Positions 9,659 to 18,382 of a stretch of DNA of 64,000 nucleotides are shown here, piece after piece. The notes under the pieces were generated by a model, which saw only the letters and a program-made list of their open reading frames with translations, had not been told where the DNA came from and made no database searches. Numbering within the stretch: position 1 is the stretch's first letter; each line of letters starts with the position of its first letter. Made by a program: the position numbers and the translations under genes. The stretch comes from Lysobacteraceae bacterium NML93-0793. Lineage in GTDB: Bacteria; Pseudomonadota; Gammaproteobacteria; Xanthomonadales; Xanthomonadaceae. The stretch lies in assembly GCA_002324875.1 (NCBI GenBank), contig NTJG01000006.1, positions 1 to 64,000 of the forward strand, in the 5' to 3' direction.

Positions 9659-9818
9659 CGTCATTCCCGCGCAGGCGGGAATCCAGTGCCCTCCGGGGTG
9701 GTTGAACGTGCGCTGGTTACAGCGTCGAACAGGTCGAGTGAGCGAGGCGACGATCGATTGCGCTGCCGCACCCGTTCAACGCAAAGACACTGGATTCCCG
9801 CCAGCGCGGAAATGACGG
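9659..9818. repeat. Paired inverted REP-like palindromes between mtnC and mtnD
   Basis: Two copies of the same palindromic unit face each other: CATTCCCGCGCAGGCGGGAA at 9661-9680 and its reverse-complement form at 9791-9815 (GGATTCCCGCCAGCGCGGAA). About 100 bases lie between them. The same unit recurs at 43351-43379, 43453-43480, 49006-49032 and 49063-49088. Paired inverted copies are typical of bacterial interspersed mosaic (BIME-like) elements. It fills most of the 378-base gap between mtnC and mtnD, where I see no gene. Confidence 0.75.
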
Positions 9819-9894
9819 TGGAAAGGACGCCGTCGGCCGTGGCTGTGGTCGTGTGGTGCGCCCATGCGCGTCAGCCAGATCGCCGGACGCAGCC

Positions 9895-10449
9895 TCAGCG
9901 CGCGCCCGGCTCGTAGCGCGGGAACTTCTGCGCGATGTCCGAACCCGTGAAGTGGCCGATCCAGCCGTCGGGTTGCTCGAAGAAGCGGATCGCGACGAAG
10001 CGCGGCTCGGGGCCCATGTCGAACCAGTGGGTCACCCCGTCGGGCACGCCGATCAGGTCGTCCTTGACGCATTCGATCTCGTAGACCTTGCCCTCGACGT
10101 GCAGGGTGAACAGCCCCGAGCCGTCGACGAAGAAGCGCACCTCGTCTTCCTTGTGGAAGTGTTCCTCGAGGAACTTCGCGCGCAGCTCGTCGCGCTTGGG
10201 GTTGTCGGGCGCGATGCTGATCACGTCGACGGTGTTGAAGCCACGCTCGGCACTGATGCGGTCGATGTCGGCCTTGTAGGCGGCGATGACGTCCTCGGGC
10301 GATGCGCCGGCCTCGACCGGCTTCGCGGCCTGCCAGCGTTCGAAGGTCACGCCGATCGTCTGCAGTTCCCGGGCGATGGCGTCGCCGTCACGGCTGTCGA
10401 ACAGCGGTGTCTCGGGTGCGGTGTCTTCGAAAATGCGGAGGCGGCTCAT
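9895..10449 (-). CDS. mtnD: Acireductone dioxygenase (methionine salvage)
   Basis: A 184-residue cupin that cleaves acireductone to 4-methylthio-2-oxobutanoate and formate when iron is bound, or to methylthiopropionate and CO when nickel is bound. The metal site is complete: [13 protein letters not shown] gives two His and one Glu, and [19 protein letters not shown] supplies the third His. The length is typical for bacterial ARD. It lies between mtnB upstream and mtnC downstream on the minus strand. The 112 bases to mtnB hold a perfect hairpin, so expression of the two may be partly separated. Confidence 0.95.
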   Translation of the reverse strand: MSRLRIFEDTAPETPLFDSRDGDAIARELQTIGVTFERWQAAKPVEAGASPEDVIAAYKADIDRISAERGFNTVDVISIAPDNPKRDELRAKFLEEHFHKEDEVRFFVDGSGLFTLHVEGKVYEIECVKDDLIGVPDGVTHWFDMGPEPRFVAIRFFEQPDGWIGHFTGSDIAQKFPRYEPGAR

Positions 10450-10518
10450 GGCGGTCGGACTCGGCGCGATGCGGGCCGCTCAGGTTAGCAAAGCCCCTGC
10501 GCGGCAACGTTGACCGTG

Positions 10519-10538
10519 GTGGAACGCGAGCGTTCCAC
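10519..10538. other. Perfect hairpin between mtnB and mtnD
   Basis: Arms GTGGAACGC and GCGTTCCAC are separated by GA. A GC-rich inverted stretch follows at about 10539-10558. On the minus strand this lies just after the mtnB stop and before mtnD. There is no T-run, so it is more likely an mRNA-stability or processing hairpin, or an operator, than a classical terminator. Confidence 0.4.
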
Positions 10539-10561
10539 GGGCGCGCGGCGCCCGCGCGGTG

Positions 10562-11209
10562 TCAGCCGCGCGCGCCGAGCCGGCGCAGTTCGAGTTCGCA
10601 ATGCAGCAGGAACTCGAAGGCCTCCAGGTGCCGGCGTGCCTCGGCCATGTCGCGGCCCCAGGCGTAGAGGCCGTGGCCGTCGATCAGATAGCCCCACATG
10701 GGTCCGGCATCGAGCAGCGCTTCCACCTGCGCCGAGAGTTGGGTCATGTCCTGGCTGTTGGGCAGCACTGGAACGTCCACGGACATCTCGTGGGTCTGGT
10801 TGCCGGCGAAGGCCTTCAGCAGTTCGTAGCCTTCCAGGCGCACATGGCCGGCGTCGGCGAACAGCCGCGAGGCAATGGTCTGGGTGGGCGAATGCGTGTG
10901 CAGGATGCAGCCGATATCCGGAAACCGGCGGTAGAGCTGGGTGTGCAGCAGGGTTTCGGCCGACGGGCGGTGATCGCTGCCGACGGCGGCGCCGTCGAAG
11001 TCGACGACCATGATGTCGTCTTCCTTCAGCCGGCCCTTGTCGCGGCCGGAGACCGTGATCGCGGCGTGGCGGTCGTCGAGGCGGCGCGAGAAATTGCTGC
11101 TCGTGGCGGGCGTCCAGCCGGCCTGGGCCAGCTCGCGGATGTTGACGATCAGCTCGCCGGCGAGCTCGCGCAGGCGGTGGACGTCGTAGGGGGCTGTGGT
11201 CTCGGACAT
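10562..11209 (-). CDS. mtnB: Methylthioribulose-1-phosphate dehydratase (methionine salvage)
   Basis: A 215-residue class II aldolase-family protein that dehydrates 5-methylthioribulose-1-phosphate to the diketo compound used by MtnC. Seen in the sequence: [12 protein letters not shown] near the N-terminus, the zinc-binding [16 protein letters not shown], and [20 protein letters not shown] near the C-terminus, which carries the third zinc ligand. The assignment is strengthened by MtnD and MtnC encoded directly downstream on the same strand. MtnA and MtnP are not in the window. Confidence 0.93.
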   Translation of the reverse strand: MSETTAPYDVHRLRELAGELIVNIRELAQAGWTPATSSNFSRRLDDRHAAITVSGRDKGRLKEDDIMVVDFDGAAVGSDHRPSAETLLHTQLYRRFPDIGCILHTHSPTQTIASRLFADAGHVRLEGYELLKAFAGNQTHEMSVDVPVLPNSQDMTQLSAQVEALLDAGPMWGYLIDGHGLYAWGRDMAEARRHLEAFEFLLHCELELRRLGARG

Positions 11210-11239
11210 GACGCGCAGTCTAGCGCGCGCGATGCCGGG

Positions 11240-11482
11240 TCAGCGTCGCCAGCGCGGGGGCTCGCCCTTCAGGGCGCAGACGATGATCAGCAGCACCGTG
11301 GCCAGGCCCACGCCGATCAGGAACACGGCGAGCTCGCGCTGCGGCGGAAAGCGCAGCGCGATCCCGATGACCGCGGCCATGTAGAACGCGAGCACCACCC
11401 AACCCTGCCAGCGCCGCGGCGGCCCCCAGCCGTAGCCGACGGTCTTGGCCGGGAACCAGTGGTCGCGATCGGATTCGCTCAT
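11240..11482 (-). CDS. Small two-helix membrane protein coupled to an APC permease gene
   Basis: An 80-residue protein whose ATG at 11482 overlaps the stop of the permease gene (ATGA), which sets the start even though the frame is open to 11590. A short soluble head (DHWFPAKTVGYGWGPPRRWQGW) precedes two hydrophobic helices (VVLAFYMAAVIGIALRF and LAVFLIGVGLATVLLIIVCAL), and the tail is basic. The Trp/Gly-rich head recurs in small uncharacterised proteobacterial membrane proteins, as far as I recall. Coupling suggests it is made together with the transporter, perhaps as an accessory subunit. No function is established. Confidence 0.65.
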   Translation of the reverse strand: MSESDRDHWFPAKTVGYGWGPPRRWQGWVVLAFYMAAVIGIALRFPPQRELAVFLIGVGLATVLLIIVCALKGEPPRWRR

Positions 11483-12789
11483 GCCTGCGGGCCGTCCTCG
11501 ACGCGACGGCGCGAAAACCCCCGGTACGCCGCCCAGGCGAGCAGGGCGACGATCAGGGCGCCGACCAGGATGTCGGTATCGGTGGACCATGCCAGCAGGC
11601 CGCAGGCGAGCAGCGCGCCCATGCCCAGGGCGCGATCACTGCCGGTCGGGCGCCGCGCGGGCGTGCCGAACAGCAGGCTCAGGCCGGCCGCGACATAGGC
11701 CATGACCACCAGGGTGACGACCATCTCGATGATGGTGCCGAACTGTTCGCCGACCGTCGGCGCCTGGGTCAGGATCGCGATGCCGGTCATCGACAGCGCA
11801 ATGATGAACAGCCCCCAGCCGGCCGAACCGTTCGCGCGCACGCGGCCGAAGATCGCCGGCAGGAAGCCGCGCTGGGCGGCGCGCGCGCCCGATTCGCCGG
11901 TCACCAGCATCCAGCCGCCCAGCGTGCCGGTGGCCTTCAGCGCAGCGGCCGCGGCGATCACCGGAATCGCCCAGGCGCCGAACATCTGCCCGGCGACCAG
12001 CGCGAACGGCGCGCTCGACGCGGCCATCTGCTCGGCCGGCACGATGCCCATCATCAGCACCGACGAGACCAGATAGACCACGCCGGCGATCAGGATGCCG
12101 CCCAGGGTGGCGATCGGCACGTTGCGGTTCGGATCGCGGACGACGCCGGCGACCATCGCACCCGTCTCGAGCCCGACGAAGGCCCAGAACACCGAGGCCA
12201 GTGCGCCGAACACGACCGCGGTGTCCGAGTTCTCGGTGACGTTCCAGCCGTCGCGATAGATGTCGGCGTCGAAGCTGCCCCAGCCGGCGATCAGCACCGC
12301 CACCACCGGCAGCAGGCCGAAGATCACGCACATCGACTGGAAGCGCGCGATCGAACGTGGGCCCAGCAGGTTCAGCGCGAACATCAGCCAGATCAGCACG
12401 ACCTGGCCGACCAGACGCACGCTGCCGCCGTCGTCGATCGGCAGCAGGATCACCAGATAACCGAACGCGGCCACCGCGATCGCGTTGTTGCCCATCCACG
12501 ACGAGATCCAGTACAGCGTGGTGGCGAGGAAGCCCATGTCGCGGCCGAGCGCGGGCCGCACGTAGTCGTCGGGCGAGTTGAGGTCCGGATACTGCCGCGC
12601 GAGCCTCGCGAACGCGCCGCCCAGCGCGACGGCGAGGATCGTGCCGAGCAGCCAGGCGAACGCGGTCACGCCGCCGACGCCGGCCAGCGATGCGGGCAGC
12701 AGGAAGAAGCCCGAGCCGATCATGTTGTTGGCGACGACGAAGGTCGCCAGTACCGGGCCGATCTTCTTGGCGGTGGAGGTCGTGGACAT
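11479..12789 (-). CDS. APC-superfamily amino-acid/polyamine antiporter-like permease
   Basis: A polytopic inner-membrane protein of about 436 residues with roughly 12 hydrophobic helices. TM1 carries the broken-helix signature of the APC fold (VVANNMIGSGFFLLPASLAGVG). The segment PDLNSPDDYVRPALG and the FWAFVGLETGAMVAG region resemble the basic amino-acid/polyamine antiporter branch (AdiC, CadB, PotE). The substrate could be arginine/agmatine, lysine/cadaverine, putrescine or another amino acid, and the sequence alone does not decide. ATG 12789 (MSTTSTAKKIG) is preferred over 12837 because the transmembrane core follows directly. It overlaps the small membrane protein gene downstream. The second APC permease lies immediately upstream. 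Confidence 0.85.
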   Translation of the reverse strand: MSTTSTAKKIGPVLATFVVANNMIGSGFFLLPASLAGVGGVTAFAWLLGTILAVALGGAFARLARQYPDLNSPDDYVRPALGRDMGFLATTLYWISSWMGNNAIAVAAFGYLVILLPIDDGGSVRLVGQVVLIWLMFALNLLGPRSIARFQSMCVIFGLLPVVAVLIAGWGSFDADIYRDGWNVTENSDTAVVFGALASVFWAFVGLETGAMVAGVVRDPNRNVPIATLGGILIAGVVYLVSSVLMMGIVPAEQMAASSAPFALVAGQMFGAWAIPVIAAAAALKATGTLGGWMLVTGESGARAAQRGFLPAIFGRVRANGSAGWGLFIIALSMTGIAILTQAPTVGEQFGTIIEMVVTLVVMAYVAAGLSLLFGTPARRPTGSDRALGMGALLACGLLAWSTDTDILVGALIVALLAWAAYRGFSRRRVEDGPQA

Positions 12790-12877
12790 CGGGGAGACCG
12801 GCTGTAGGAGGGAACGGGCGGTGGCCATCACCGACACGGCCCGCGCGAGGCGGGCCGTGTGCGGACGACGCGAAGGC

Positions 12878-14350
12878 TCAGGCGCTGGCGTTGAGCTTGC
12901 TGTGGCGCCGGCCGTAGAGGAAGTAGATCGCCATGCCGATGATCGTCCAGGCCACGAACAGGTGCCAGTGCTCGCGGAACGACTGGAAGAACAGGAACAT
13001 GCACGACAGGAAGCCGAGCGGGCAGATGATCGTCGCCATCGGCACGCGGAACGGACGATGCAGTTCCGGACGCGTGCGGCGCAGCACCAGCACGCCCAGG
13101 CACACGGTGGCGAAGGCGATCAGCGTGCCCATCGACACCAGCTCGCCCAGCACGCTCAGCGGCATCAGGCCGGCGAGCAGGCAGGCCGCGATGCCGACGA
13201 TGATCGTGCCGACGTACGGCGTCTGGTGCTTGGGATGCACGCGGCCGAAGATCTTCGGCAGCAGGCCGTCGCGCGACATCGTGTAGAAGATGCGCGGCTG
13301 CGCCATCAGCATCACCAGGATCACCGACGACAGGCCGGCGATCGCGCCGATCTCGACCGCGGTCTTCAGCCACGCGAGGTTCGGATACGCCTCCAGCGCG
13401 GTGGCGACCGGCTTGGCGGTGTTGAGTTCGGTGTAGGGCAGCATGCCGGTGAGCACGGCGCACACCGCGATGTAGATGGCGGTGCAGATCGCCAGCGAAC
13501 CGAGGATGCCGATCGGCATGTCGCGCTGCGGGTTCTTCGCTTCACCCGCCGCCGTCGACACCGCATCGAAGCCGATGTAGGCGAAGAACACGATCGTCGC
13601 GGCGCGGAACACGCCGTCCATACCGAACTGGCCCGGGCCCACGTTCTCGGGAATGAAGGGCGTCCAGTTCGCCGGGTCGACATAGAAGAAGCCGAAGCCG
13701 AGGAACGCCGCGATGACCGCGGTCTTGATCGCCACGACGATGCCGTTGATGAAGGCCGACTGGGTGATGCCGACGTAGCACAGCCCGCTGACCGCGGCGA
13801 CGATCATCACCGCCGGCAGGTTGAACATGTTCGCGGTGCGCACGAAGCCGCCGTCCTGCCAGGCCAGCGGCGCGCCGGCCAGTTCGGCCGGGAACGGCAG
13901 GCCGAGCGTGGTGGTGAGGAAGCTCACGAAATACCCGGACCAGCCGACCGCGACGGTCGACGAGGCGAAGAGGTATTCGAGCACCAGACACCAGCCGATG
14001 AACCAGGCGATGAACTCGCCGAGCGTGGCGTAGGAGTACGAGTAGGCGCTGCCCGAGACCGGCAGCAGCGCCGAGAACTCGGCGTAGCACAGGCCGGCGA
14101 ACGCGCAGGCCAGACCGGCGAGCACGAAGCTGAGCATGATCGCCGGGCCGGCGTGATTGGCCGCGGCCTGACCGGTCAGCACGAAGATGCCCGCACCGAT
14201 CACCGCACCCATGCCCAGCAGCACCAGATGCTTGGCCGTCAGCGTGCGCTTGAGCGTGGCCTCGCCCTGCAGGCTGCCCTCCACGGGTTCACCGGCGTCG
14301 ACATGAGGCGCGGCTTCAACGGGCTTGACCCGGAACAGACTCTTGAGCAT
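12878..14350 (-). CDS. APC-family cationic amino-acid transporter-like permease (YfnA/CAT type)
   Basis: A 490-residue inner-membrane transporter with 12-13 predicted helices. TM1 has the consensus LLGMGAVIGAGIFVLTGQAAA. Other family features are YCEFS-like YAEFSALLPVSGSAYSYSY, FFAYIGFDAVSTAAGEAKNPQRDMP and the C-terminal PFRVP, all typical of the YfnA/CAT branch of APC permeases. ATG 14350 (MLKSLFRVKP) is used because upstream residues lack family features. It probably imports amino acids. Its place next to a second permease, in a window full of leucine-catabolic genes, would fit amino-acid use, but the substrate is not decided. Confidence 0.88.
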   Translation of the reverse strand: MLKSLFRVKPVEAAPHVDAGEPVEGSLQGEATLKRTLTAKHLVLLGMGAVIGAGIFVLTGQAAANHAGPAIMLSFVLAGLACAFAGLCYAEFSALLPVSGSAYSYSYATLGEFIAWFIGWCLVLEYLFASSTVAVGWSGYFVSFLTTTLGLPFPAELAGAPLAWQDGGFVRTANMFNLPAVMIVAAVSGLCYVGITQSAFINGIVVAIKTAVIAAFLGFGFFYVDPANWTPFIPENVGPGQFGMDGVFRAATIVFFAYIGFDAVSTAAGEAKNPQRDMPIGILGSLAICTAIYIAVCAVLTGMLPYTELNTAKPVATALEAYPNLAWLKTAVEIGAIAGLSSVILVMLMAQPRIFYTMSRDGLLPKIFGRVHPKHQTPYVGTIIVGIAACLLAGLMPLSVLGELVSMGTLIAFATVCLGVLVLRRTRPELHRPFRVPMATIICPLGFLSCMFLFFQSFREHWHLFVAWTIIGMAIYFLYGRRHSKLNASA

Positions 14351-14537
14351 GGGTGCGTACTTCCCCGAGTGGTCGTGCGAACGCTTGCGCGATTCGAAAT
14401 CCGCGCGGCGTGGCTGCGCGGGGATCGCGGTACCATGCCAAACGCGGACGCCCCGCACAAGCGACGTGGCGTGCGTGTCACGGCGCATCGCTCCGCGCTA
14501 TTTCCCTGCCACTGTCACGCCGCAGCGCAGCATCCTC

Positions 14538-15110
14538 GTGCCCGACTCACGCCCCGTTCCGCCCCGGAATCCTCAGCTCGCCGAAGCGTTCGCCGACTAC
14601 GCGCGACGCCATCCGGACGAAGCCGATACCGCGCGACTGTTCCTGGATCTGCTCGATGATCCGCTCGATCCGTTCGTGCGCGAACGCCTGGCCGGGCACT
14701 TCACCGCATCGGCCTTCGTCGTCAGCGCCGACGGCACGCGGACACTGCTCTCCCACCACCGCAAGCTCGGTTTGTGGCTGCAGCCGGGCGGTCATGCCGA
14801 CGGCGATCAGGACCTGGCCCGCGTCGCGCTGCGCGAGACCGAAGAGGAGACCGGCCTGCGCGATGTGCGCGTCGATCCGGTGATCGTCGATCTCGACCGG
14901 CACCGCATCCCGGAACACAAGGGCGTGCCCGCGCACTGGCACTACGACGTGCGCTACCTCGTCCATGCCGGCGCCGACGAGACCTTCGTCGTCAGCGAGG
15001 AATCGCATGCGCTGGCGTGGGTGTCGATCGCCGACGTGGCCGGCGATGCGACGTACGACGCGTCGCTACGGCGGATGGCGAGGAAGTGGGGGAAGCGCCG
15101 GGATTCGTGA
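14538..15110 (+). CDS. Nudix hydrolase
   Basis: A protein of about 190 residues if started at GTG 14538; the frame is open to 14325, but the extra part overlaps the divergent permease gene. The Nudix helix is GGHADGDQDLARVALRE followed by TEEETGL, so the catalytic REtxEExG core is intact. The Glu expected eight positions before the Arg is Gln. FTASAFVVSADGTRTLLSHHRKLGLWLQPGG is the usual strand before the box. It presumably cleaves a nucleoside-diphosphate-linked compound. Its last codons and stop (RDS-stop) fall in the first unit of a GTGATTG-type repeat, so the C-terminus may have been reshaped by repeat insertion. Confidence 0.85.
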   Translation: MPDSRPVPPRNPQLAEAFADYARRHPDEADTARLFLDLLDDPLDPFVRERLAGHFTASAFVVSADGTRTLLSHHRKLGLWLQPGGHADGDQDLARVALRETEEETGLRDVRVDPVIVDLDRHRIPEHKGVPAHWHYDVRYLVHAGADETFVVSEESHALAWVSIADVAGDATYDASLRRMARKWGKRRDS

Positions 15111-15362
15111 TTGGTGATTGGTGATCGTAATTGGTGATTGGTGATTGGTGATTCGAAAGTGCGGCAATGCCGCGCGCGATCGCCACCCGCACGATCGCAG
15201 CAATACGCGTGCAACCCCACAACATTCCGTCGCTCAGTCCCACGACACGCCAGCTCTGAACGCCCGGCTGCTCCGCGTCGGATCGTCGCGCCGGATGGCG
15301 AGAACGCGCCGGGGCGGTCATTCCTGGTTGGTGATCCGTAATTGGTGATCGGTGATTCGAAG
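15105..15362. repeat. Two clusters of GTGATTG-type intergenic tandem repeat
   Basis: At 15105-15156 the heptamer unit TTGGTGA/GATTGGT is repeated about six times, ending in GATTCG. A shorter cluster lies at 15325-15361, and a reverse-oriented, degenerate cluster (AATCACGAATTACGAATCAC) at 15525-15553 just before the end of serA. The 450-base gap between the Nudix gene and serA holds only these repeats; no gene or RNA was seen. A related copy lies inside icmF at 50058-50088. Such units are scattered between genes in xanthomonad-type genomes. Confidence 0.75.
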
Positions 15363-15561
15363 GGGAGTTGCCGCGCTTCAAGTCCTTCCGCGCAACAACA
15401 ACAACGCGCGGTATGCGATGCCTCCGGTAGTCGAACACGCCTATCGAGCTGGCAATCCCGACAGCGGCTTTCCGCTCACCGAGCCTTCGTGTACCGATCA
15501 GCCCGCAGCGCCGCCCGCGTTTCCTAATCACGAATTACGAATCACGAATCACCAGTCACGG

Positions 15562-16794
15562 CTAATAAAGCACCCGCGTCCGCAGCGTCCCGTCGATCTT
15601 CGACAGCTCGCTGCGCAGGTGCGCGGCCTGGTCTTCGGTGGCGGCGACGTCGATGACCACGTAGCCCACGTTCGCATTCGTGCGCAGGTACTGGCCGTCG
15701 ATGTTGATCGCCTCGCGCGAGAACACCTCGTTGATCTTCGACAGCACGCCCGGAACGTTGCGGTGCAGATGCAGCAGGCGGTGGCTACCGGCGTGCTCGG
15801 GCAGGGTGACCTCGGGGAAGTTCACCGCCGACAGCGTGCTGCCGTTGTCGCTGTAGCGCACCAGCTTGGCGGCGACCTCGATGCCGATGTTGTCCTGCGC
15901 TTCGAGCGTGCTGCCGCCGACGTGTGGCGTGAGCAATACGTTGTCGTGACCCAGCAGCGGCGATTCGAAGGCATCGTCGTTGCCTTTGGGCTCGACCGGA
16001 AACACGTCGATCGCCGCGCCGCCGACCTGGCCGCTGCGCAGCGCCGCATCGAGCGCGTCGATGTCGACCACCGTGCCGCGCGAGGCATTGATCAGATGCG
16101 CGCCGGGCTTCATCGCCGCGAGCTCCGGCGCGCCGAACATCAGCTTCGTCGCCGGCGTCTCGGGCACGTGCAGGGTGACCACGTCGCTGTACGCGAGCAG
16201 GTCCTCCAGGCTCGCGGCGCTGCGCGCATTGCCGAGCGAGAGCTTGGTTTCGATGTCGTGGAACAGCACGTGCATGCCCAGCGACTCGGCCAGCACGCCG
16301 ACCTGGGTGCCGATGTGGCCGTAGCCCACGATGCCCAGCGTCTTGCCGCGGGCCTCGTGGCTGCCGAGCGCGGATTTGCTCCAGCCGCCGCGGTGGCACT
16401 GCGCGTTCTTCTGCGGGATCCCGCGCAGCAGCATGATCGCCTCGGCCACGACCAGCTCGGCCACGCTGCGGGTGTTGGAGTAGGGCGCGTTGAACACCGG
16501 AATGCCGGCGCGTTCGGCGGCGTCCAGGTCCACCTGGTTGGTGCCGATGCAGAAGCAGCCGATCGCCATCAGACGGCGCGCATCGGCGAGCACCTCGGCC
16601 GTGAGCTCGGTGCGCGAGCGGATGCCGACGATGTGCGCATCGGCGATGCGTGCGCGCAGCTGGTCCTCGGGCAGCGACTTGGGATACACGTCGATCTGGG
16701 TGTAGCCGGCCGCCCTGAACACGTCGACCGCGCTCTGGCTCACGCCTTCGAGCAGCAGCACGCGGATGTCGCCCTTGGGAAACGAAGTCTTCAT
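15562..16794 (-). CDS. serA: D-3-phosphoglycerate dehydrogenase
   Basis: A 410-residue NAD-dependent enzyme, the first step of serine synthesis (3-phosphoglycerate to 3-phosphohydroxypyruvate). The Rossmann loop is TLGIVGYGHIGTQVGVLAES; IGCFCIGTNQVDL and NASRGTVVDIDALD are family signatures; the catalytic His lies in LLTPHVGGSTLEAQ. A C-terminal ACT domain (residues about 340-410, LHLHRNVPGVLSKINEVFS) allows serine feedback inhibition, as in the E. coli-length enzyme. ATG 16794 (MKTSFPKGDI) matches E. coli-type SerA; the upstream extension is rejected. It diverges from a D-2-hydroxyglutarate dehydrogenase-like gene with 125 bases between starts. Confidence 0.96.
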   Translation of the reverse strand: MKTSFPKGDIRVLLLEGVSQSAVDVFRAAGYTQIDVYPKSLPEDQLRARIADAHIVGIRSRTELTAEVLADARRLMAIGCFCIGTNQVDLDAAERAGIPVFNAPYSNTRSVAELVVAEAIMLLRGIPQKNAQCHRGGWSKSALGSHEARGKTLGIVGYGHIGTQVGVLAESLGMHVLFHDIETKLSLGNARSAASLEDLLAYSDVVTLHVPETPATKLMFGAPELAAMKPGAHLINASRGTVVDIDALDAALRSGQVGGAAIDVFPVEPKGNDDAFESPLLGHDNVLLTPHVGGSTLEAQDNIGIEVAAKLVRYSDNGSTLSAVNFPEVTLPEHAGSHRLLHLHRNVPGVLSKINEVFSREAINIDGQYLRTNANVGYVVIDVAATEDQAAHLRSELSKIDGTLRTRVLY

Positions 16795-16919
16795 CGGTGC
16801 ACGGCGCCTTCGACAGGGCGCCACATGGTGCCAGAAGCCAAGGCCGCATGCGGCCGCGCGCTGGACGCGGACAGGGGCGGCTGGCAGGCTGGCGTCCCCA
16901 CGATTTCCGGCGCCCACGC

Positions 16920-18308
16920 ATGTCCGACGCGCGCGTTTCCAGCCTGCAGGCCGCGGTGCCCGCGTTGCAGGTGCTGACCGATCCTGCCGACCTCGCCCAT
17001 TACGGCGTCGACTGGACCCGGCGCTGGACGCCGGCGCCGCTGGCGATCGCGTTTCCGGCCGATGTCGCCCAGGTGCAGGCGGTGATGCGCTGGGCCCATG
17101 CGCATGGCGTGGCCGTGGTGCCCTCGGGCGGCCGCACCGGCCTGTCGGGCGGCGCGGTCGCCGCGAGCGGCGAGCTGGTGCTCAGCCTGCAGAAGATGAA
17201 CAAGGTCCTGGCCTTCGAGCCGGTCGACCGCCTGCTGACCGTGCAGGCCGGCGCCGCACTCGAATCGGTGCAGGACGCGGCGCGCACGCATGGCCTGCAG
17301 TATCCGGTGGACTTCGCCGCGCGCGGCTCGTGCACGATCGGCGGCAACATCGCGACCAACGCCGGCGGCATCCGCGTCGTGCGCTACGGCAACACGCGCG
17401 AGTGGGTGGCCGGGGTGAAGCTGGTCACCGGCACCGGCGAACTGCTCGATCTCAACCGCGGCCTGGTCAAGAACTCCAGCGGCTACGACCTGCGCCATCT
17501 GGCCGTCGCGTCCGAGGGCACGCTCGGCGTCATCGTCGAGGCCACGCTGCGGCTGGCCGCGCCGCCGCCGGCCACACGGGTGATGCTGCTCGCGCTGCCG
17601 TCGTTCGAGGTGCTGATGCAGGTGTTCCAGGCGCTGCGCGAGCGGCTCGGGCTGGAGGCCTTCGAGTTCTTCACCGATCGCGCGCTGCACCACGTCGTCG
17701 CCCACGGCGCGCAGCCGCCGTTCGACACCGCGTATCCGTTCTACGTGGTCGCCGAGTTCGCCAGCGAGGGCGAGGCCGGCGAGGTGGCGCTGCTGTCGGC
17801 GTTCGAACACTGTGTGGAGCAGGGCTGGGTGGAGGACGGCGTGATCAGCCACGGCGACACCCAGGCCGCCCAGCTGTGGCGCCTGCGCGAAGGCATCACC
17901 GAAAGCCTCGCGCCCTACGTGCCGTACAAGAACGACGTCTCGGTGCGGGTGTCGGCGATGCCGGCGTTCCTCGCCGAAACCCAGGCCCTGCTGGCGGCCG
18001 AGTATCCGCAGTTCGACGTGGTCTGGTTCGGGCACATCGGCGACGGCAATCTGCACATCAACGTGCTCAAGCCCGAGGCGATGGCGAACGCGGACTTCGT
18101 GGTCGAGTGCGAGCGCGTGACCAAGCTGCTCGCCGCCGCGCTGGAGCGCCATGGCGGCAGCATTTCCGCCGAGCACGGCATCGGCCTGGTCAAGAAGCCC
18201 TATCTGCGCTCGACGCGCAGCGACGCGGAAATCACCGTGATGCGCGGCATCAAGGCGGCACTCGATCCGGCCGGCATCCTGAATCCGGGCAAGCTGTTCG
18301 ATCCCTGA
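16920..18308 (+). CDS. FAD-linked oxidase, probable D-2-hydroxyglutarate dehydrogenase
   Basis: A 462-residue flavoprotein of the vanillyl-alcohol-oxidase/GlcD type. The FAD-binding PCMH domain shows PSGGRTGLSGGAVAASGELV, GSCTIGGNIATNAGGIRVVRYG and NSSGYDLRHLAVASEGTLG. The C-terminal domain shows WFGHIGDGNLHINV and SAEHGIGLVKK and ends LDPAGILNPGKLF. These fit D-2-hydroxyglutarate, D-lactate and glycolate dehydrogenases. Divergent adjacency to serA favours D-2-hydroxyglutarate: SerA can reduce 2-oxoglutarate to D-2-hydroxyglutarate, and its reoxidation pulls the serine pathway forward, as shown in Pseudomonas. ATG 16920 is chosen because the upstream frame has no family similarity. Confidence 0.85.
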   Translation: MSDARVSSLQAAVPALQVLTDPADLAHYGVDWTRRWTPAPLAIAFPADVAQVQAVMRWAHAHGVAVVPSGGRTGLSGGAVAASGELVLSLQKMNKVLAFEPVDRLLTVQAGAALESVQDAARTHGLQYPVDFAARGSCTIGGNIATNAGGIRVVRYGNTREWVAGVKLVTGTGELLDLNRGLVKNSSGYDLRHLAVASEGTLGVIVEATLRLAAPPPATRVMLLALPSFEVLMQVFQALRERLGLEAFEFFTDRALHHVVAHGAQPPFDTAYPFYVVAEFASEGEAGEVALLSAFEHCVEQGWVEDGVISHGDTQAAQLWRLREGITESLAPYVPYKNDVSVRVSAMPAFLAETQALLAAEYPQFDVVWFGHIGDGNLHINVLKPEAMANADFVVECERVTKLLAAALERHGGSISAEHGIGLVKKPYLRSTRSDAEITVMRGIKAALDPAGILNPGKLFDP

Positions 18309-18382
18309 GCGGCGCGCGTGCGAGGCGCGGGCGCGCCGTGGGCCTCGTGTAAAGTCGGGCGCCCCTGCCCGGAGATTCCGCG

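Noticed and set aside
12578..14659. 693-codon plus-strand frame over the two permease genes
   Set aside because: Antisense shadow of two clear APC permeases; low-complexity Arg/Asp/His composition.
15105..15362. Possible CRISPR array from the repeated GTGATTG units
   Set aside because: Units are 7-14 bases in direct tandem with no regular unique spacers and no cas genes nearby.
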